Of a stretch of 64,000 nt of DNA, positions 51,650 to 60,177 are shown one piece after another. A program made the translations under genes and the position numbers. Position 1 is the stretch's first letter. Each line of letters opens with the position of its first letter. The DNA comes from WLWS01 sp965243105 (GTDB lineage: Bacteria; Pseudomonadota; Gammaproteobacteria; Eutrophobiales; Eutrophobiaceae): NCBI GenBank assembly GCA_965243105.1, contig CBDEUC010000003.1:558001-622000 (forward strand), in the 5' to 3' direction. A model generated the notes under the pieces. The model saw nothing but the letters and a program-made list of their open reading frames with translations, was not told where the DNA came from and made no database searches.

Positions 51650-53185
51650 CTAGATTTGCGGGTGAGCCCGCTCAACCGGGCTGGAAACCCTGTTGACTGC
51701 ATTAATATAGGCCTTGGCAGAGGCAGTAATAATATCCGTGTCCGAGCCACGCCCATTGACCACCTTGCCGTCCTTGCTCACCCTGACCGTCACCTCGCCC
51801 TGCGCGTCCATCCCCTCGGTAATAGCATTTACCGAGTAGAGCAATACCTTGCACTGGCTATCAACCACGGTCTCGATTGCCTTGAACACCGCATCAACAG
51901 GACCATCACCATCGGAATTTCCCGTCCGTTCCTCGCCCTTGCTGACCATGGTTACCGCCGCGTGTGGCGTTTCTCCGGTTTCGAGTTCTACTTTCATGCT
52001 GACAAACTTGAACATCTCGTTCTCAGCATCAACCAGGCTGTCAGAAACCAGCGACTGGAGATCCTCGTCAAATATTTCATGCTTCTTGTCAGCCAGTTCC
52101 TTGAAGCGAGCAAACGTCTCGTTGAGTTCCTCTTCGCTACCGAACTCATAACCCAGTTCTTTCAATCGCGTACGAAACGCGTTTCTACCGGAATGCTTCC
52201 CCATGACCAGGCGATTGGTTTGCCAACCAACGTCTTCGGCCCGCATGATTTCGTAGGTCTCCCTGCTCTTTATCACACCGTCCTGGTGAATGCCGGATTC
52301 GTGGGCAAAGGCATTGGCCCCGACGATTGCCTTGTTTGGCTGAACCGGGAAGCCGGTGATGTTGGAGACCAGGCGCGAATTGTTCATGATGTGTGTTGTA
52401 TCGATCCTGGTGTCACAGGGAAACACATCCTGGCGCGTACGCACTGCCATGACGATTTCTTCCAGCGACGCATTACCTGCGCGTTCGCCGAGACCATTGA
52501 TCGTGCATTCAACCTGGCGTGCCCCGACCAGCACCGCGGCAAGGGAATTGGCAACCGCCAGTCCAAGATCGTTATGACAATGTACCGAGAAGATCGCCTT
52601 GTCAGAGTTTGGCACCTTTTCAAGCAACTGCGCGATGGTGGAACTAAACTGCTCCGGTACGTTGTAGCCCACCGTGTCAGGTATATTAATCGTGGTCGCC
52701 CCGGCATCGATCACCGCCTCTATCACGCGACAAAGGAAATCCAGCTCGGAACGACCAGCATCCTCCGGCGAAAACTCAACATTATCGGTGTAATTACGCG
52801 CGCGTTTTACTGCCTTCACTGCCTGTTCCAGCACCTGGTCAGGCTGCATGCGTAACTTCCGTTCCATGTGAATGGGCGACGTCGCGATAAAGGTGTGAAT
52901 ACGCCCGGATGCAGCCGGCTTCAATGCCTCTGCAGCCCGGTCAATATCTTCATCACCGGTGCGTGCAAGACCACAAACCGTGCTGTCCTTGATCACTTCC
53001 GCCACTGCCCTGACCGCTTCAAAATCTCCCGGGCTGGCAATGGGAAATCCTGCCTCTATGACATCTACACGCATCATTTCCAGGGTCTTGGCCACGCGGA
53101 TCTTTTCGTCCCGCGTCATGGACGCCCCAGGGCTTTGCTCTCCATCGCGCAAAGTAGTGTCGAAAATTATGAGCTGCTCTTTCAT
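51650..53185 (-). CDS. leuA: 2-isopropylmalate synthase
   Basis: A 511-residue enzyme for the first step of leucine synthesis. The TIM barrel opens with IFDTTLRDGEQSPGASMT, VHCHNDLGLAVANSLAAVLVGARQVECTINGLGERAGN carries the metal-binding His residues, and a C-terminal allosteric leucine-binding domain (about 390-511) is present. GGAG lies ten bases before the ATG. A Leu-rich leader peptide and hairpins precede it, as does a TATAAT at 53199-53204, so both attenuation and a local promoter are possible. Downstream UDG and rimI may be read through. Confidence 0.97.
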   Translation of the reverse strand: MKEQLIIFDTTLRDGEQSPGASMTRDEKIRVAKTLEMMRVDVIEAGFPIASPGDFEAVRAVAEVIKDSTVCGLARTGDEDIDRAAEALKPAASGRIHTFIATSPIHMERKLRMQPDQVLEQAVKAVKRARNYTDNVEFSPEDAGRSELDFLCRVIEAVIDAGATTINIPDTVGYNVPEQFSSTIAQLLEKVPNSDKAIFSVHCHNDLGLAVANSLAAVLVGARQVECTINGLGERAGNASLEEIVMAVRTRQDVFPCDTRIDTTHIMNNSRLVSNITGFPVQPNKAIVGANAFAHESGIHQDGVIKSRETYEIMRAEDVGWQTNRLVMGKHSGRNAFRTRLKELGYEFGSEEELNETFARFKELADKKHEIFDEDLQSLVSDSLVDAENEMFKFVSMKVELETGETPHAAVTMVSKGEERTGNSDGDGPVDAVFKAIETVVDSQCKVLLYSVNAITEGMDAQGEVTVRVSKDGKVVNGRGSDTDIITASAKAYINAVNRVSSPVERAHPQI

Positions 53186-53220
53186 GATTCTGCTCCAGAT
53201 TATATAGCAATGCTGAATAC

Positions 53221-53287
53221 GCCGTCAGTCGGCGCAGGTAAAAATGGTGTCAGTGATGTATGTGAAGTTATTTGCCCGATCAGGGCA
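53221..53287 (-). promoter_or_regulatory. leuA attenuator hairpins
   Basis: Between the leader peptide and leuA there is TGCCC-GATCA-GGGCA (53273-53287), overlapping the leader stop, and CGCCG-TCAGT-CGGCG (53221-53235). A further 7-bp stem CGAAGAG/CTCTTCG with a four-base loop (53299-53316) lies inside the leader just before its Leu codons. No U-tract follows the last stem, so the stop signal may be Rho-dependent or translational. Confidence 0.55.
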
Positions 53288-53369
53288 GGAGAAGCAGGCG
53301 AAGAGCGGCCTCTTCGGCATTGCGGCGAAGCTGCTGGGTGGCGTTCTGAAATGAAATATAGCCTGACAT
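53280..53369 (-). CDS. leuL: leuA leader peptide (leucine attenuation)
   Basis: A 29-codon open frame starting MSGYISF and ending LRLLLLP, with four consecutive Leu codons (CTG CTT CTC CTG) and two more nearby just before the TGA. It is on the leuA strand, 94 bases upstream of leuA. A perfect stem within the frame would be melted by a ribosome waiting at the Leu codons, which is the arrangement of amino-acid attenuators. No ribosome site is visible; the candidate promoter puts the transcript start almost at the ATG. Function is inferred from position and codon content. Confidence 0.72.
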   Translation of the reverse strand: MSGYISFQNATQQLRRNAEEAALRLLLLP

Positions 53370-53376
53370 GGGGTGA

Positions 53377-53404
53377 AGCATAGCCCGATGCCGGAATTTT
53401 GCAA
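53377..53404 (-). promoter_or_regulatory. candidate sigma-70 promoter for the leuL-leuA transcript
   Basis: TTGCAA (53404-53399), a 16-base spacer and TATGCT (53382-53377) lie just before the leader peptide and only 13 bases from the pssA stop. The predicted start is at or within a few bases of the leader ATG, which would make the leader leaderless or nearly so. Confidence 0.45.
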
Positions 53405-53416
53405 GCCTTGAGATAA

Positions 53417-54151
53417 TTATTCCTGTGTTCGCCGAATTGCCCTGTGACGGCGAATCAACATGAGCGTTATCAGGGGACCGGAAAGCGCATAGATAAAAGC
53501 CAGCAAAAACAGCACAACGGAAGGACGTACCGCAACCAGTGCCAACACCAGGACGAGTATCGTGACCTGGATAAATGGCACTCGACCTTTTAGATCAAAC
53601 TGCTTGAAACTGTGATAGCGAATGTTACTCACCATGAGAATGCCAGCCATGATCGTCAGTGGAAAACTTAGCCAGACCAGGTTGGTACCATCGTAAAGGC
53701 CACTTGCATCACCCATCCATATAAATCCCGCGACCAGCGCACCGGCGGCGGGGCTCGGTAAACCCTGGAAAAATCGCTTGTCGTCATTTTCGGCCTGGGT
53801 ATTAAAGCGCGCAAGTCGAAGGGCAGTGGCGGCTGCAAATATAAAGGCTGCCAACCAGCCAAGTTTACCAATGCCGTACAGTGACCACTGGTACATGACA
53901 AGGGAAGGTGCAAGACCAAAACTGATTAAATCCGACAGGCTGTCATACTGAACCCCGAAGTCACTCTGGGTGTTTGTCATCCTGGCGATTCGACCGTCCA
54001 TGCCATCCAGCACCATGGCAACAAAAATGGCGATGGCGGCCGGCTCATAGCGGGCATTAATTGCCGCAACGATGGCATAAAATCCACAGAACAGGGCTGA
54101 AGTCGTAAAAAGGTTCGGCAAAAGATAAATACCGCGACGTCTCTTACTCAT
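53417..54151 (-). CDS. pssA: CDP-diacylglycerol--serine O-phosphatidyltransferase
   Basis: A 244-residue multi-spanning enzyme making phosphatidylserine. The CDP-alcohol motif is DGMDGRIARMTNTQSDFGVQYDSLSDLISFG, with the metal-binding Asp residues. The protein is the membrane-bound PssA type, with about eight hydrophobic segments, not the enteric peripheral type. The next step, phosphatidylserine decarboxylase, is encoded just upstream, so the pair makes phosphatidylethanolamine. Confidence 0.94.
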   Translation of the reverse strand: MSKRRRGIYLLPNLFTTSALFCGFYAIVAAINARYEPAAIAIFVAMVLDGMDGRIARMTNTQSDFGVQYDSLSDLISFGLAPSLVMYQWSLYGIGKLGWLAAFIFAAATALRLARFNTQAENDDKRFFQGLPSPAAGALVAGFIWMGDASGLYDGTNLVWLSFPLTIMAGILMVSNIRYHSFKQFDLKGRVPFIQVTILVLVLALVAVRPSVVLFLLAFIYALSGPLITLMLIRRHRAIRRTQE

Positions 54152-54280
54152 AACACAAGCTTACCTTTGTGACTTTATATCAGGTTACAGAATATGGCAT
54201 AAGGATGCCAGAGAGTTGCATGTCTCGAATCACACTCGGCCCCGCGCATGATATTTCGCAGGCCTGGTGCCGGGACCCTG

Positions 54281-54910
54281 TCAGGCTTCGTGGACGTACT
54301 CGCCGATTATTGAAGTCCCCGCATTCACCTGCTCACCAACTTCCACCTTGAGCCTGGCGTTCTCGGGAACGTAGATGTCAAACACCGATGCAAGGTAGAG
54401 GTAGCCGCAACGCTGTCCATGCCCTACACGCTCCCCCGGCGCAATGCCCAGTTTTCTATACACGGCGAGTTTTCCCATACCCAGTGAAAGCACGAGGTCA
54501 TCGCCCTCGTCGGTCTGGATCCAGTAAGCACATTCACAGTCAAACTCCTCGTTGTTCTCGGTGGAAGACCATTGTTTCATGACCTTGCCTTCCGTCGGGC
54601 AACGCAGGCAATGTGTGTCCCAGCTGGACATCCTGATCCGCACTTTCTGTGCGCGTCGCGACAGGCGGTAGTCTTCAACCTCGTTGATGGACTCTATCGT
54701 GCCACTTGCTGGACTGAGCACAGCGAGTGGCGCCGAGGGGAGTTCGCACTTCGGATCCCTGAAAAGGTAAAGACCCAGCGCAAACAGGAGAACAAACAGG
54801 AGGGCCAGGAAAATCCCGGCGGTGACATAGCTGATGGTGGCCAGCACCAGCAAACCGAGGAGAACCGGTATACCTTCCCTGGCGACGAGACGAACGCCGT
54901 TACCTGACAT
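54281..54910 (-). CDS. psd: phosphatidylserine decarboxylase family protein (short type)
   Basis: A 209-residue pyruvoyl-type decarboxylase forming phosphatidylethanolamine. Two hydrophobic helices (15-50) end in LFRDPKCELP, then VLSPASGTIESI, and WDTHCLRCPTEGKV stands where VHVNRxPxxG is usual. The self-cleavage region reads QRCGYLYLASVFDIYVP; the family norm is Phe-Gly-Ser-Arg, so the Gly-Ser pair is Ala-Ser here. Processing may still occur at that Ser, but this needs testing. It lies between ilvC and pssA on the same strand. Confidence 0.8.
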   Translation of the reverse strand: MSGNGVRLVAREGIPVLLGLLVLATISYVTAGIFLALLFVLLFALGLYLFRDPKCELPSAPLAVLSPASGTIESINEVEDYRLSRRAQKVRIRMSSWDTHCLRCPTEGKVMKQWSSTENNEEFDCECAYWIQTDEGDDLVLSLGMGKLAVYRKLGIAPGERVGHGQRCGYLYLASVFDIYVPENARLKVEVGEQVNAGTSIIGEYVHEA

Positions 54911-54960
54911 CGCCCAACTTCCTTAAAAACAGCCTGGAACCGAACCTGCTTTATTTGCAG

Positions 54961-55977
54961 CTAGTTCTTTTCCTGGTCTACCAGTTGATTCTGCTTAATC
55001 CACGGCATCATGGATCGAAGCTTGGCGCCTACCTGTTCGATCTGGTGTTCCTCTCCCAGTCGACGCTCGGCTTTCATGACTGCAGCGCCGCTCTGGTTCT
55101 CCAGGATAAATTCCCGCGCGAACTGGCCGGTTTGAATTTCCCTGAGAATTTCCTTCATGGCCTTGCGTGACTCGTCGGTGATGATTCGTGGTCCACGGGT
55201 AAAGTCGCCATATTCAGCCGTATTTGAAATGGAGTAACGCATGTTTGCGATACCGCCCTCGTAGATAAGGTCGACGATGAGCTTGGTCTCGTGCAAGCAT
55301 TCAAAGTAGGCCATTTCAGGCGCATAACCTGCTTCCACCAGGGTTTCAAAACCAGCCTGGATAAGCGCAGTGATACCACCACAGAGCACAGTCTGCTCAC
55401 CGAACAGGTCTGTTTCAGTTTCTTCCCTGAAATTGGTCTCGATAACGCCGGCACGACCACCACCATTTGCACTGGCGTAGGACAGCGCGATATCCCGCGC
55501 CTGGCCTGAAGGATCCTGGTGAACAGCGATCAGCGTAGGTACGCCACCACCCTGGGTGTAGGTCGAACGGACAAGATGCCCCGGGCCCTTTGGTGCAATC
55601 ATGATCACGTCCAGGTCACTGCGCGGTTCGATTTGCTGAAAATGAATATTGAAACCGTGGGCAAAGGCCAACGCTGCACCTTCCTTGATATTGGGTGCTA
55701 CCTGTTCGCTGTACAGCCTTGCCTGGTGCTCGTCTGGCGCCAGGATCATGACCAGGTCCGCCCAGGCAACCGCATCCTCGATGGATTTGACCGTTAGCCC
55801 GGCATTCTCGGCTTTTGCCGCTGAAGCTGACCCGGGACGCAGACCCACACACACATCCACGCCGGAATCCTTCAGGTTGTTAGCGTGGGCATGTCCCTGG
55901 GAACCGTAGCCGATGATGGCAACTTTCCTGGATTGTATTAGTGATAAGTCTGCATCTTTGTCGTAATAAATATTCAT
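54961..55977 (-). CDS. ilvC: ketol-acid reductoisomerase
   Basis: A 338-residue class I KARI acting in valine and isoleucine synthesis. AIIGYGSQGHAHANNLKDSGVDVCVGLRPGS is the NADPH loop, MIAPKGPGHLVRSTYTQGGGVPTLIAV is typical, and DLFGEQTVLCGG and YFECLHETKLIVDLIYEGGI carry the Mg2+ ligands. Length is normal. It follows ilvN by 32 bases, so ilvB-ilvN-ilvC form one operon. Confidence 0.97.
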   Translation of the reverse strand: MNIYYDKDADLSLIQSRKVAIIGYGSQGHAHANNLKDSGVDVCVGLRPGSASAAKAENAGLTVKSIEDAVAWADLVMILAPDEHQARLYSEQVAPNIKEGAALAFAHGFNIHFQQIEPRSDLDVIMIAPKGPGHLVRSTYTQGGGVPTLIAVHQDPSGQARDIALSYASANGGGRAGVIETNFREETETDLFGEQTVLCGGITALIQAGFETLVEAGYAPEMAYFECLHETKLIVDLIYEGGIANMRYSISNTAEYGDFTRGPRIITDESRKAMKEILREIQTGQFAREFILENQSGAAVMKAERRLGEEHQIEQVGAKLRSMMPWIKQNQLVDQEKN

Positions 55978-56009
55978 TGTCCTGTTCCAAAAAATTACTT
56001 GTTGTTAAT

Positions 56010-56501
56010 TTAAACCGTAATGGCCTTGTCACCCCTGCCTATTCCAGTCACACCAGTTCGAACCACTTCCTTGATGAGTTTCCTGTTCAAGGAATCGATA
56101 AACGCGTCCAGCTTGTCTCCAGAGCCTGTCATTTCGATGGTATAGGTCTTCTCTGTTACATCGATAATGCGCCCGCGAAAAATATCCACCAGGCGCTTCA
56201 CTTCTTCTCGTGCTTCACCCTCGGCTGACACCTTGATAAGCATGAGTTCGCGCTCTATGTGCTTGCTCTCATTCAAATCAACAACCTTGATCACATCCAC
56301 CAGCTTGTTCAACTGCTTGGTGATCTGCTCGATGATCTCATCAGAGCCAACCGTGACCAGAGTCATGCGGGACACGGAAGGATCTTCCGTCACCGCTACC
56401 GTGAGAGATTCAATATTAAAGGCTCGCGCAGAAAAAAGGCCCGAGACCCTTGATAATGCGCCGGCTTCGTTTTCCAGCAACAGGGAAAGAATATGTCTCA
56501 T
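56010..56501 (-). CDS. ilvN: acetolactate synthase small (regulatory) subunit
   Basis: A 163-residue subunit with an ACT domain (MRHILSLLLENEAGALSRVSGLFSARAFNIESLTVAVTEDP) that binds valine and gives feedback inhibition, and a C-terminal domain ending GVTGIGRGDKAITV. It overlaps the catalytic-subunit gene by four bases. Whether it is called IlvN or IlvH cannot be settled from sequence alone; length fits IlvH better. Confidence 0.94.
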   Translation of the reverse strand: MRHILSLLLENEAGALSRVSGLFSARAFNIESLTVAVTEDPSVSRMTLVTVGSDEIIEQITKQLNKLVDVIKVVDLNESKHIERELMLIKVSAEGEAREEVKRLVDIFRGRIIDVTEKTYTIEMTGSGDKLDAFIDSLNRKLIKEVVRTGVTGIGRGDKAITV

Positions 56502-58225
56502 GCAAGTTCCCTCTCGCCAGTCAGGTGCATTTCATGCTGTCCCTTTCCTGCCGCAATCATCGGGTACACGTTTTCTGTCTTGTCGGTAATGAAATCAAGC
56601 AATACCAGCTTGTCCTTCATTGCCAGCGCTTCTTTCAATGCCTTTTCAACATCGTCCGTCTGCTCCACGCGAATTCCAACATGTCCAAAACTTTCCGCCA
56701 GCTTGACAAAATCAGGCAGGGCCTCGAAGTAAGAGTGGGAGTAACGGCTATCATAGAAAAACTCCTGCCACTGCCTGACCATTCCCATGTAACCATTGTT
56801 CAGGTTGATGATCTTGACAGGTGTATCGTACTGCAAGCAGGTCGACAGTTCCTGGATACACATGACCAGGCTGGCCTCGCCGGTGATACAACAAACCGTT
56901 TCGTCGGGCAGCCCCAATTGAACACCAAATGCTGCGGGTAAACCAAAACCCATGGTTCCCAGTCCACCAGAGTTAATCCATCTTCTTGGCTGGTCAAACT
57001 TGTAAAACTGCGCCGCCCACATCTGGTGCTGCCCCACGTCGGAAGTGACATAGGCCTCGCCGTTAGTGAGTTCGTAGAGCTTCTCAATAACATACTGCGG
57101 CTTGATGACCCTGGTCTTCCTGTCGAAGCGCAGGCAATCCATGGCCTGCCAGTCCTTGATTTGCTCCCACCATTCTTTCAGTGCATTTTCTTCAGGCCTT
57201 CGATCATCTTCCTCAAATACTTTCAACATGTCGGTGAGAACATGTTTCACATCACCAACAATGGGAATATCGACAGGTACGTTCTTGGATATCGAGGATG
57301 GGTCCACGTCAATTTGAACAATCCGCGCGTAAGGGCAGAATTTTTCAAGATCACCCGTGACCCGGTCGTCAAAGCGCGCGCCAATTGCAACCAGCACATC
57401 ACAATGATGCATGGCCATGTTCGCCTCGTAGGTACCGTGCATACCCAGCATACCGACGAACTGCTCGTCCGTGGCCGGGTAAGCACCCAGGCCCATCAGG
57501 GTGTTGGTAATCGGGTAGCCAAGATGCCGGGTCAGGCGCGTTAATTCTTCGTGGGCTTCAGCAAGCACAACACCGCCGCCCGTGTAAATCATCGGTTTCT
57601 TTGCCGATAGAATCAGGTCAACAGCTTTCTTTATTTGCCGGGGGTGACCTTTTATCGCCGGCTTGTAAGAACGCAAATCGAGCGTCTCCGGGTACTCGTA
57701 TACGCAGCTGTCCGCGGTAATATCTTTTGGAAGGTCAACCAGTACAGGTCCGGGCCTGCCACTTGTGGCAATGTAAAAAGCTTTCTTGATTGTGCTGGCC
57801 AGTTCACTCACGTCATTGACCAGGAAATTATGCTTCACACACGGCCGCGTGATACCAACCGAGTCAACTTCCTGGAAAGTATCGTTACCGATAAGCTGGG
57901 TGGCAACCTGCCCGGTAAATACGACCATGGGAATCGAATCCATGTGTGCTGTGGCGATGCCTGTCACGATATTCGTTGCACCGGGACCCGATGTCACCAG
58001 TACCACGCCGGGTTTTCCCGTTGCACGGGCATATCCATCTGCTGCATGTGCGGCTCCCTGCTCGTGGCGCGTCAGGATATGCGTGACCTCGTCCTGTTTG
58101 AAAAGGGCATCATAGATGTGTAGCACGGCGCCACCGGGGTAACCGAATATGTATTCCACACCCTCGTCCCTCAGGGCGCGGGTAAAGATTTCTGCTCCTC
58201 TTAATATTTCTTTTGAATTACTCAC
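56498..58225 (-). CDS. ilvB: acetolactate synthase large (catalytic) subunit
   Basis: A 575-residue ThDP-dependent enzyme joining two pyruvates, or pyruvate and 2-oxobutyrate. GVEYIFGYPGGAVLHIYDALF with TRHEQGAAHAADGYARATGK holds the catalytic Glu, GPGATNIVTGIATAHMDSIPMV follows, and the ThDP motif runs GEASLVMCIQELSTCLQYDTPVKIINLNN. In that motif the usual Gly-Asp-Gly reads Gly-Glu-Ala, a notable change. The start is GTG. The gene heads the ilvBNC operon. Confidence 0.93.
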   Translation of the reverse strand: MSNSKEILRGAEIFTRALRDEGVEYIFGYPGGAVLHIYDALFKQDEVTHILTRHEQGAAHAADGYARATGKPGVVLVTSGPGATNIVTGIATAHMDSIPMVVFTGQVATQLIGNDTFQEVDSVGITRPCVKHNFLVNDVSELASTIKKAFYIATSGRPGPVLVDLPKDITADSCVYEYPETLDLRSYKPAIKGHPRQIKKAVDLILSAKKPMIYTGGGVVLAEAHEELTRLTRHLGYPITNTLMGLGAYPATDEQFVGMLGMHGTYEANMAMHHCDVLVAIGARFDDRVTGDLEKFCPYARIVQIDVDPSSISKNVPVDIPIVGDVKHVLTDMLKVFEEDDRRPEENALKEWWEQIKDWQAMDCLRFDRKTRVIKPQYVIEKLYELTNGEAYVTSDVGQHQMWAAQFYKFDQPRRWINSGGLGTMGFGLPAAFGVQLGLPDETVCCITGEASLVMCIQELSTCLQYDTPVKIINLNNGYMGMVRQWQEFFYDSRYSHSYFEALPDFVKLAESFGHVGIRVEQTDDVEKALKEALAMKDKLVLLDFITDKTENVYPMIAAGKGQHEMHLTGERELA

Positions 58226-58271
58226 CGGGTCATCTCATTTGATTTCATTTTGACTGTAGGCAAACTACCGG

Positions 58272-58300
58272 AAGTTACTGATTTTTATGCTCCGGGTCAA
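58272..58300 (-). promoter_or_regulatory. candidate sigma-70 promoter of ilvBNC
   Basis: TTGACC (58300-58295), an exact 17-base spacer and TAACTT (58277-58272) lie upstream of ilvB on its strand. The start would be near 58265, giving a 40-base leader. No branched-chain leader peptide was found here. Confidence 0.5.
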
Positions 58301-58301
58301 G

Positions 58302-58316
58302 TTGTGCTGTGCACAA
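58302..58316. promoter_or_regulatory. 15-bp inverted repeat next to the ilvB -35 box
   Basis: TTGTGC-TGT-GCACAA is a perfect inverted repeat one base upstream of the predicted -35 hexamer. It contains the T-N11-A core of LysR-type sites and is placed where an activator would touch RNA polymerase. The binding protein is unknown. Confidence 0.45.
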
Positions 58317-58457
58317 TAACGCTCTTTGAAACTGCTTTCGGGGCGCCAGTTTCGGCTCTACTTTTCAGCTTCACCGAGGTAACATACGCCACCTCGATGG
58401 GGTGTGAGAGTGATTTCGCAGCTGCGTCTCTTTAGCTAAATTCAGAAAAACAAAACC

Positions 58458-60164
58458 ATGCAAACGACACAAATCCTGCTGGCCACCCAGCGCGAAGCGC
58501 CCGCAGATGCAGAAATAATCAGTCACCAGCTGATGTTACGCGCAGGGCTGGTGAGACAGCTGGCCTCCGGTATCTACACCTGGCTTCCCATGGGCCTGCG
58601 CGTGTTGCGCCGCATTGAAAACATCGTTCGAGAGGAAATGAATCGTTCCGGTGGGCAGGAAATCCTCATGTCAGGTGTGCAGCCTGCAGAACTCTGGCAG
58701 GAGTCCGGCCGCTGGGATGATTACGGCCCCGAACTTCTGCGTCTTGAAGACAGGCACGAGCGCGGATTCTGCCTGGGCCCGACCCACGAAGAAGTGATCA
58801 CTGACCTGGTGCGCCGGGAAATTCGAAGTTACAAGCAGCTGCCGGCAAATTTTTACCAGGTTCAAACCAAGTTTCGCGATGAGATTCGACCGCGCTTCGG
58901 CATCATGCGTGCGCGCGAGTTCCTCATGAAGGATGCCTACTCCTTTCACCTGGACCAGGCATCGCTGCAGGAAACCTACGATGAAATGTATCGCTGCTAC
59001 ACCCGCATATTTGAACGAATCAACCTGCATTTTCGTGCCGTAGTCGCGGACTCCGGCAGTATCGGTGGCAGCACATCCCACGAGTTTCACGTGCTGGCTG
59101 ATTCCGGCGAGGACGAGATCGTGTTCAGCGACTCCGGAAACTACGCCTCAAACATTGAGCTGGCTGAAGCGCCACTTCCCGGCGAAAAACGTGCGGCCCC
59201 GTCGAGGGAGTGTGAAAAGATCAGTACGCCCGGGCAGCATACGATTGCCGAGCTTGCCTCTTTTCTTGGCCTTCCCGAGAGCCAGTGCCTGAAGACGCTG
59301 ATCGTTCGCGGTGACAACGATGGCCTGGTGGCGCTGCTGCTTCGCGGTGACCATGAACTCAACCGCATTAAGGCAGAGAAGATTGACGGGGTTGCCAGCC
59401 CACTGGCTTTTGCGTCGGCGGAGGACATACGCAGGGAATTAAAATGTGACATCGGCTCACTCGGTCCTGTCGGACTGGAGATACCCGTCATCGCAGATCA
59501 CAGCGCAGCGCAGCTCAGCGATTTCGCCTGTGGCGCCAACGAAAACGAGTTTCACCTGGCCGGCGTTAACTGGGGACGGGACCTCGAGGAGCCTGCTACG
59601 GCTGACATACGCAACATTGTTGAAGGGGAGCCCGCCCCCGATGGAGAAGGAAATGTTCGCATTGCCCGCGGTATCGAAGTCGGACACATCTTCCAGCTTG
59701 GTACAAAGTACAGTTCAGCAATGAACACGACCTGCCTCAACGAAAACGGTGAGGCAACAACACTGGAAATGGGTTGCTACGGCATAGGTATCTCGCGCAT
59801 CGTTGCGGCAGCGATAGAACAGAACCACGATGAAAAAGGCATTATCTGGCCGGAGAGTATCGCGCCATTTACGCTGGCGCTGGTTCCTATCCACATGCAC
59901 AAGTCCCAGCGCCTGCGCGAGGCGGTGATGGAGCTCTATGACAGCTTCATGAAGGCCGGTGTAGACGTCATACTCGACGACCGGCGTGAACGGCCGGGTG
60001 TCATGTTTGCCGACATGGAACTATTGGGGATTCCTCACAGGCTTGTGTTCAGCGAGCGGGGCCTGGATGCGGGCACACTTGAATACAAGGGACGCAGGGA
60101 TGAGGACAGCACGGATATTCCACTCGATAGCGCCATTGACTTTATTCAGCAGAAACTCCAGTAA
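58458..60164 (+). CDS. proS: prolyl-tRNA synthetase (bacterial type)
   Basis: A 568-residue class II aminoacyl-tRNA synthetase. Motif 1 lies in SGIYTWLPMGLRVLRRIENIVREEMNRSGGQEILM, motif 2 in FRDEIRPRFGIMRAREFLMKDAYSFH and motif 3 in MGCYGIGISRIVAAAIEQ. The large insertion between motifs 2 and 3 is the editing domain that hydrolyses Ala-tRNA(Pro), and the C-terminal anticodon domain follows (LALVPIHMH, ILDDRRERPGVMFADMELLGIPHR). It diverges from ilvB. Confidence 0.97.
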   Translation: MQTTQILLATQREAPADAEIISHQLMLRAGLVRQLASGIYTWLPMGLRVLRRIENIVREEMNRSGGQEILMSGVQPAELWQESGRWDDYGPELLRLEDRHERGFCLGPTHEEVITDLVRREIRSYKQLPANFYQVQTKFRDEIRPRFGIMRAREFLMKDAYSFHLDQASLQETYDEMYRCYTRIFERINLHFRAVVADSGSIGGSTSHEFHVLADSGEDEIVFSDSGNYASNIELAEAPLPGEKRAAPSRECEKISTPGQHTIAELASFLGLPESQCLKTLIVRGDNDGLVALLLRGDHELNRIKAEKIDGVASPLAFASAEDIRRELKCDIGSLGPVGLEIPVIADHSAAQLSDFACGANENEFHLAGVNWGRDLEEPATADIRNIVEGEPAPDGEGNVRIARGIEVGHIFQLGTKYSSAMNTTCLNENGEATTLEMGCYGIGISRIVAAAIEQNHDEKGIIWPESIAPFTLALVPIHMHKSQRLREAVMELYDSFMKAGVDVILDDRRERPGVMFADMELLGIPHRLVFSERGLDAGTLEYKGRRDEDSTDIPLDSAIDFIQQKLQ

Positions 60165-60177
60165 AGGCCGCTGAACC

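Noticed and set aside
51446..52855. 469-codon open frame on the plus strand opposite leuA
   Set aside because: It is fully antisense to a clear leuA. Its translation has no family pattern, and the codon phase is that of a shadow frame.
58226..58457. Branched-chain leader peptide before ilvB
   Set aside because: All minus-strand frames were read; none has clustered Ile, Val or Leu codons before a stop.
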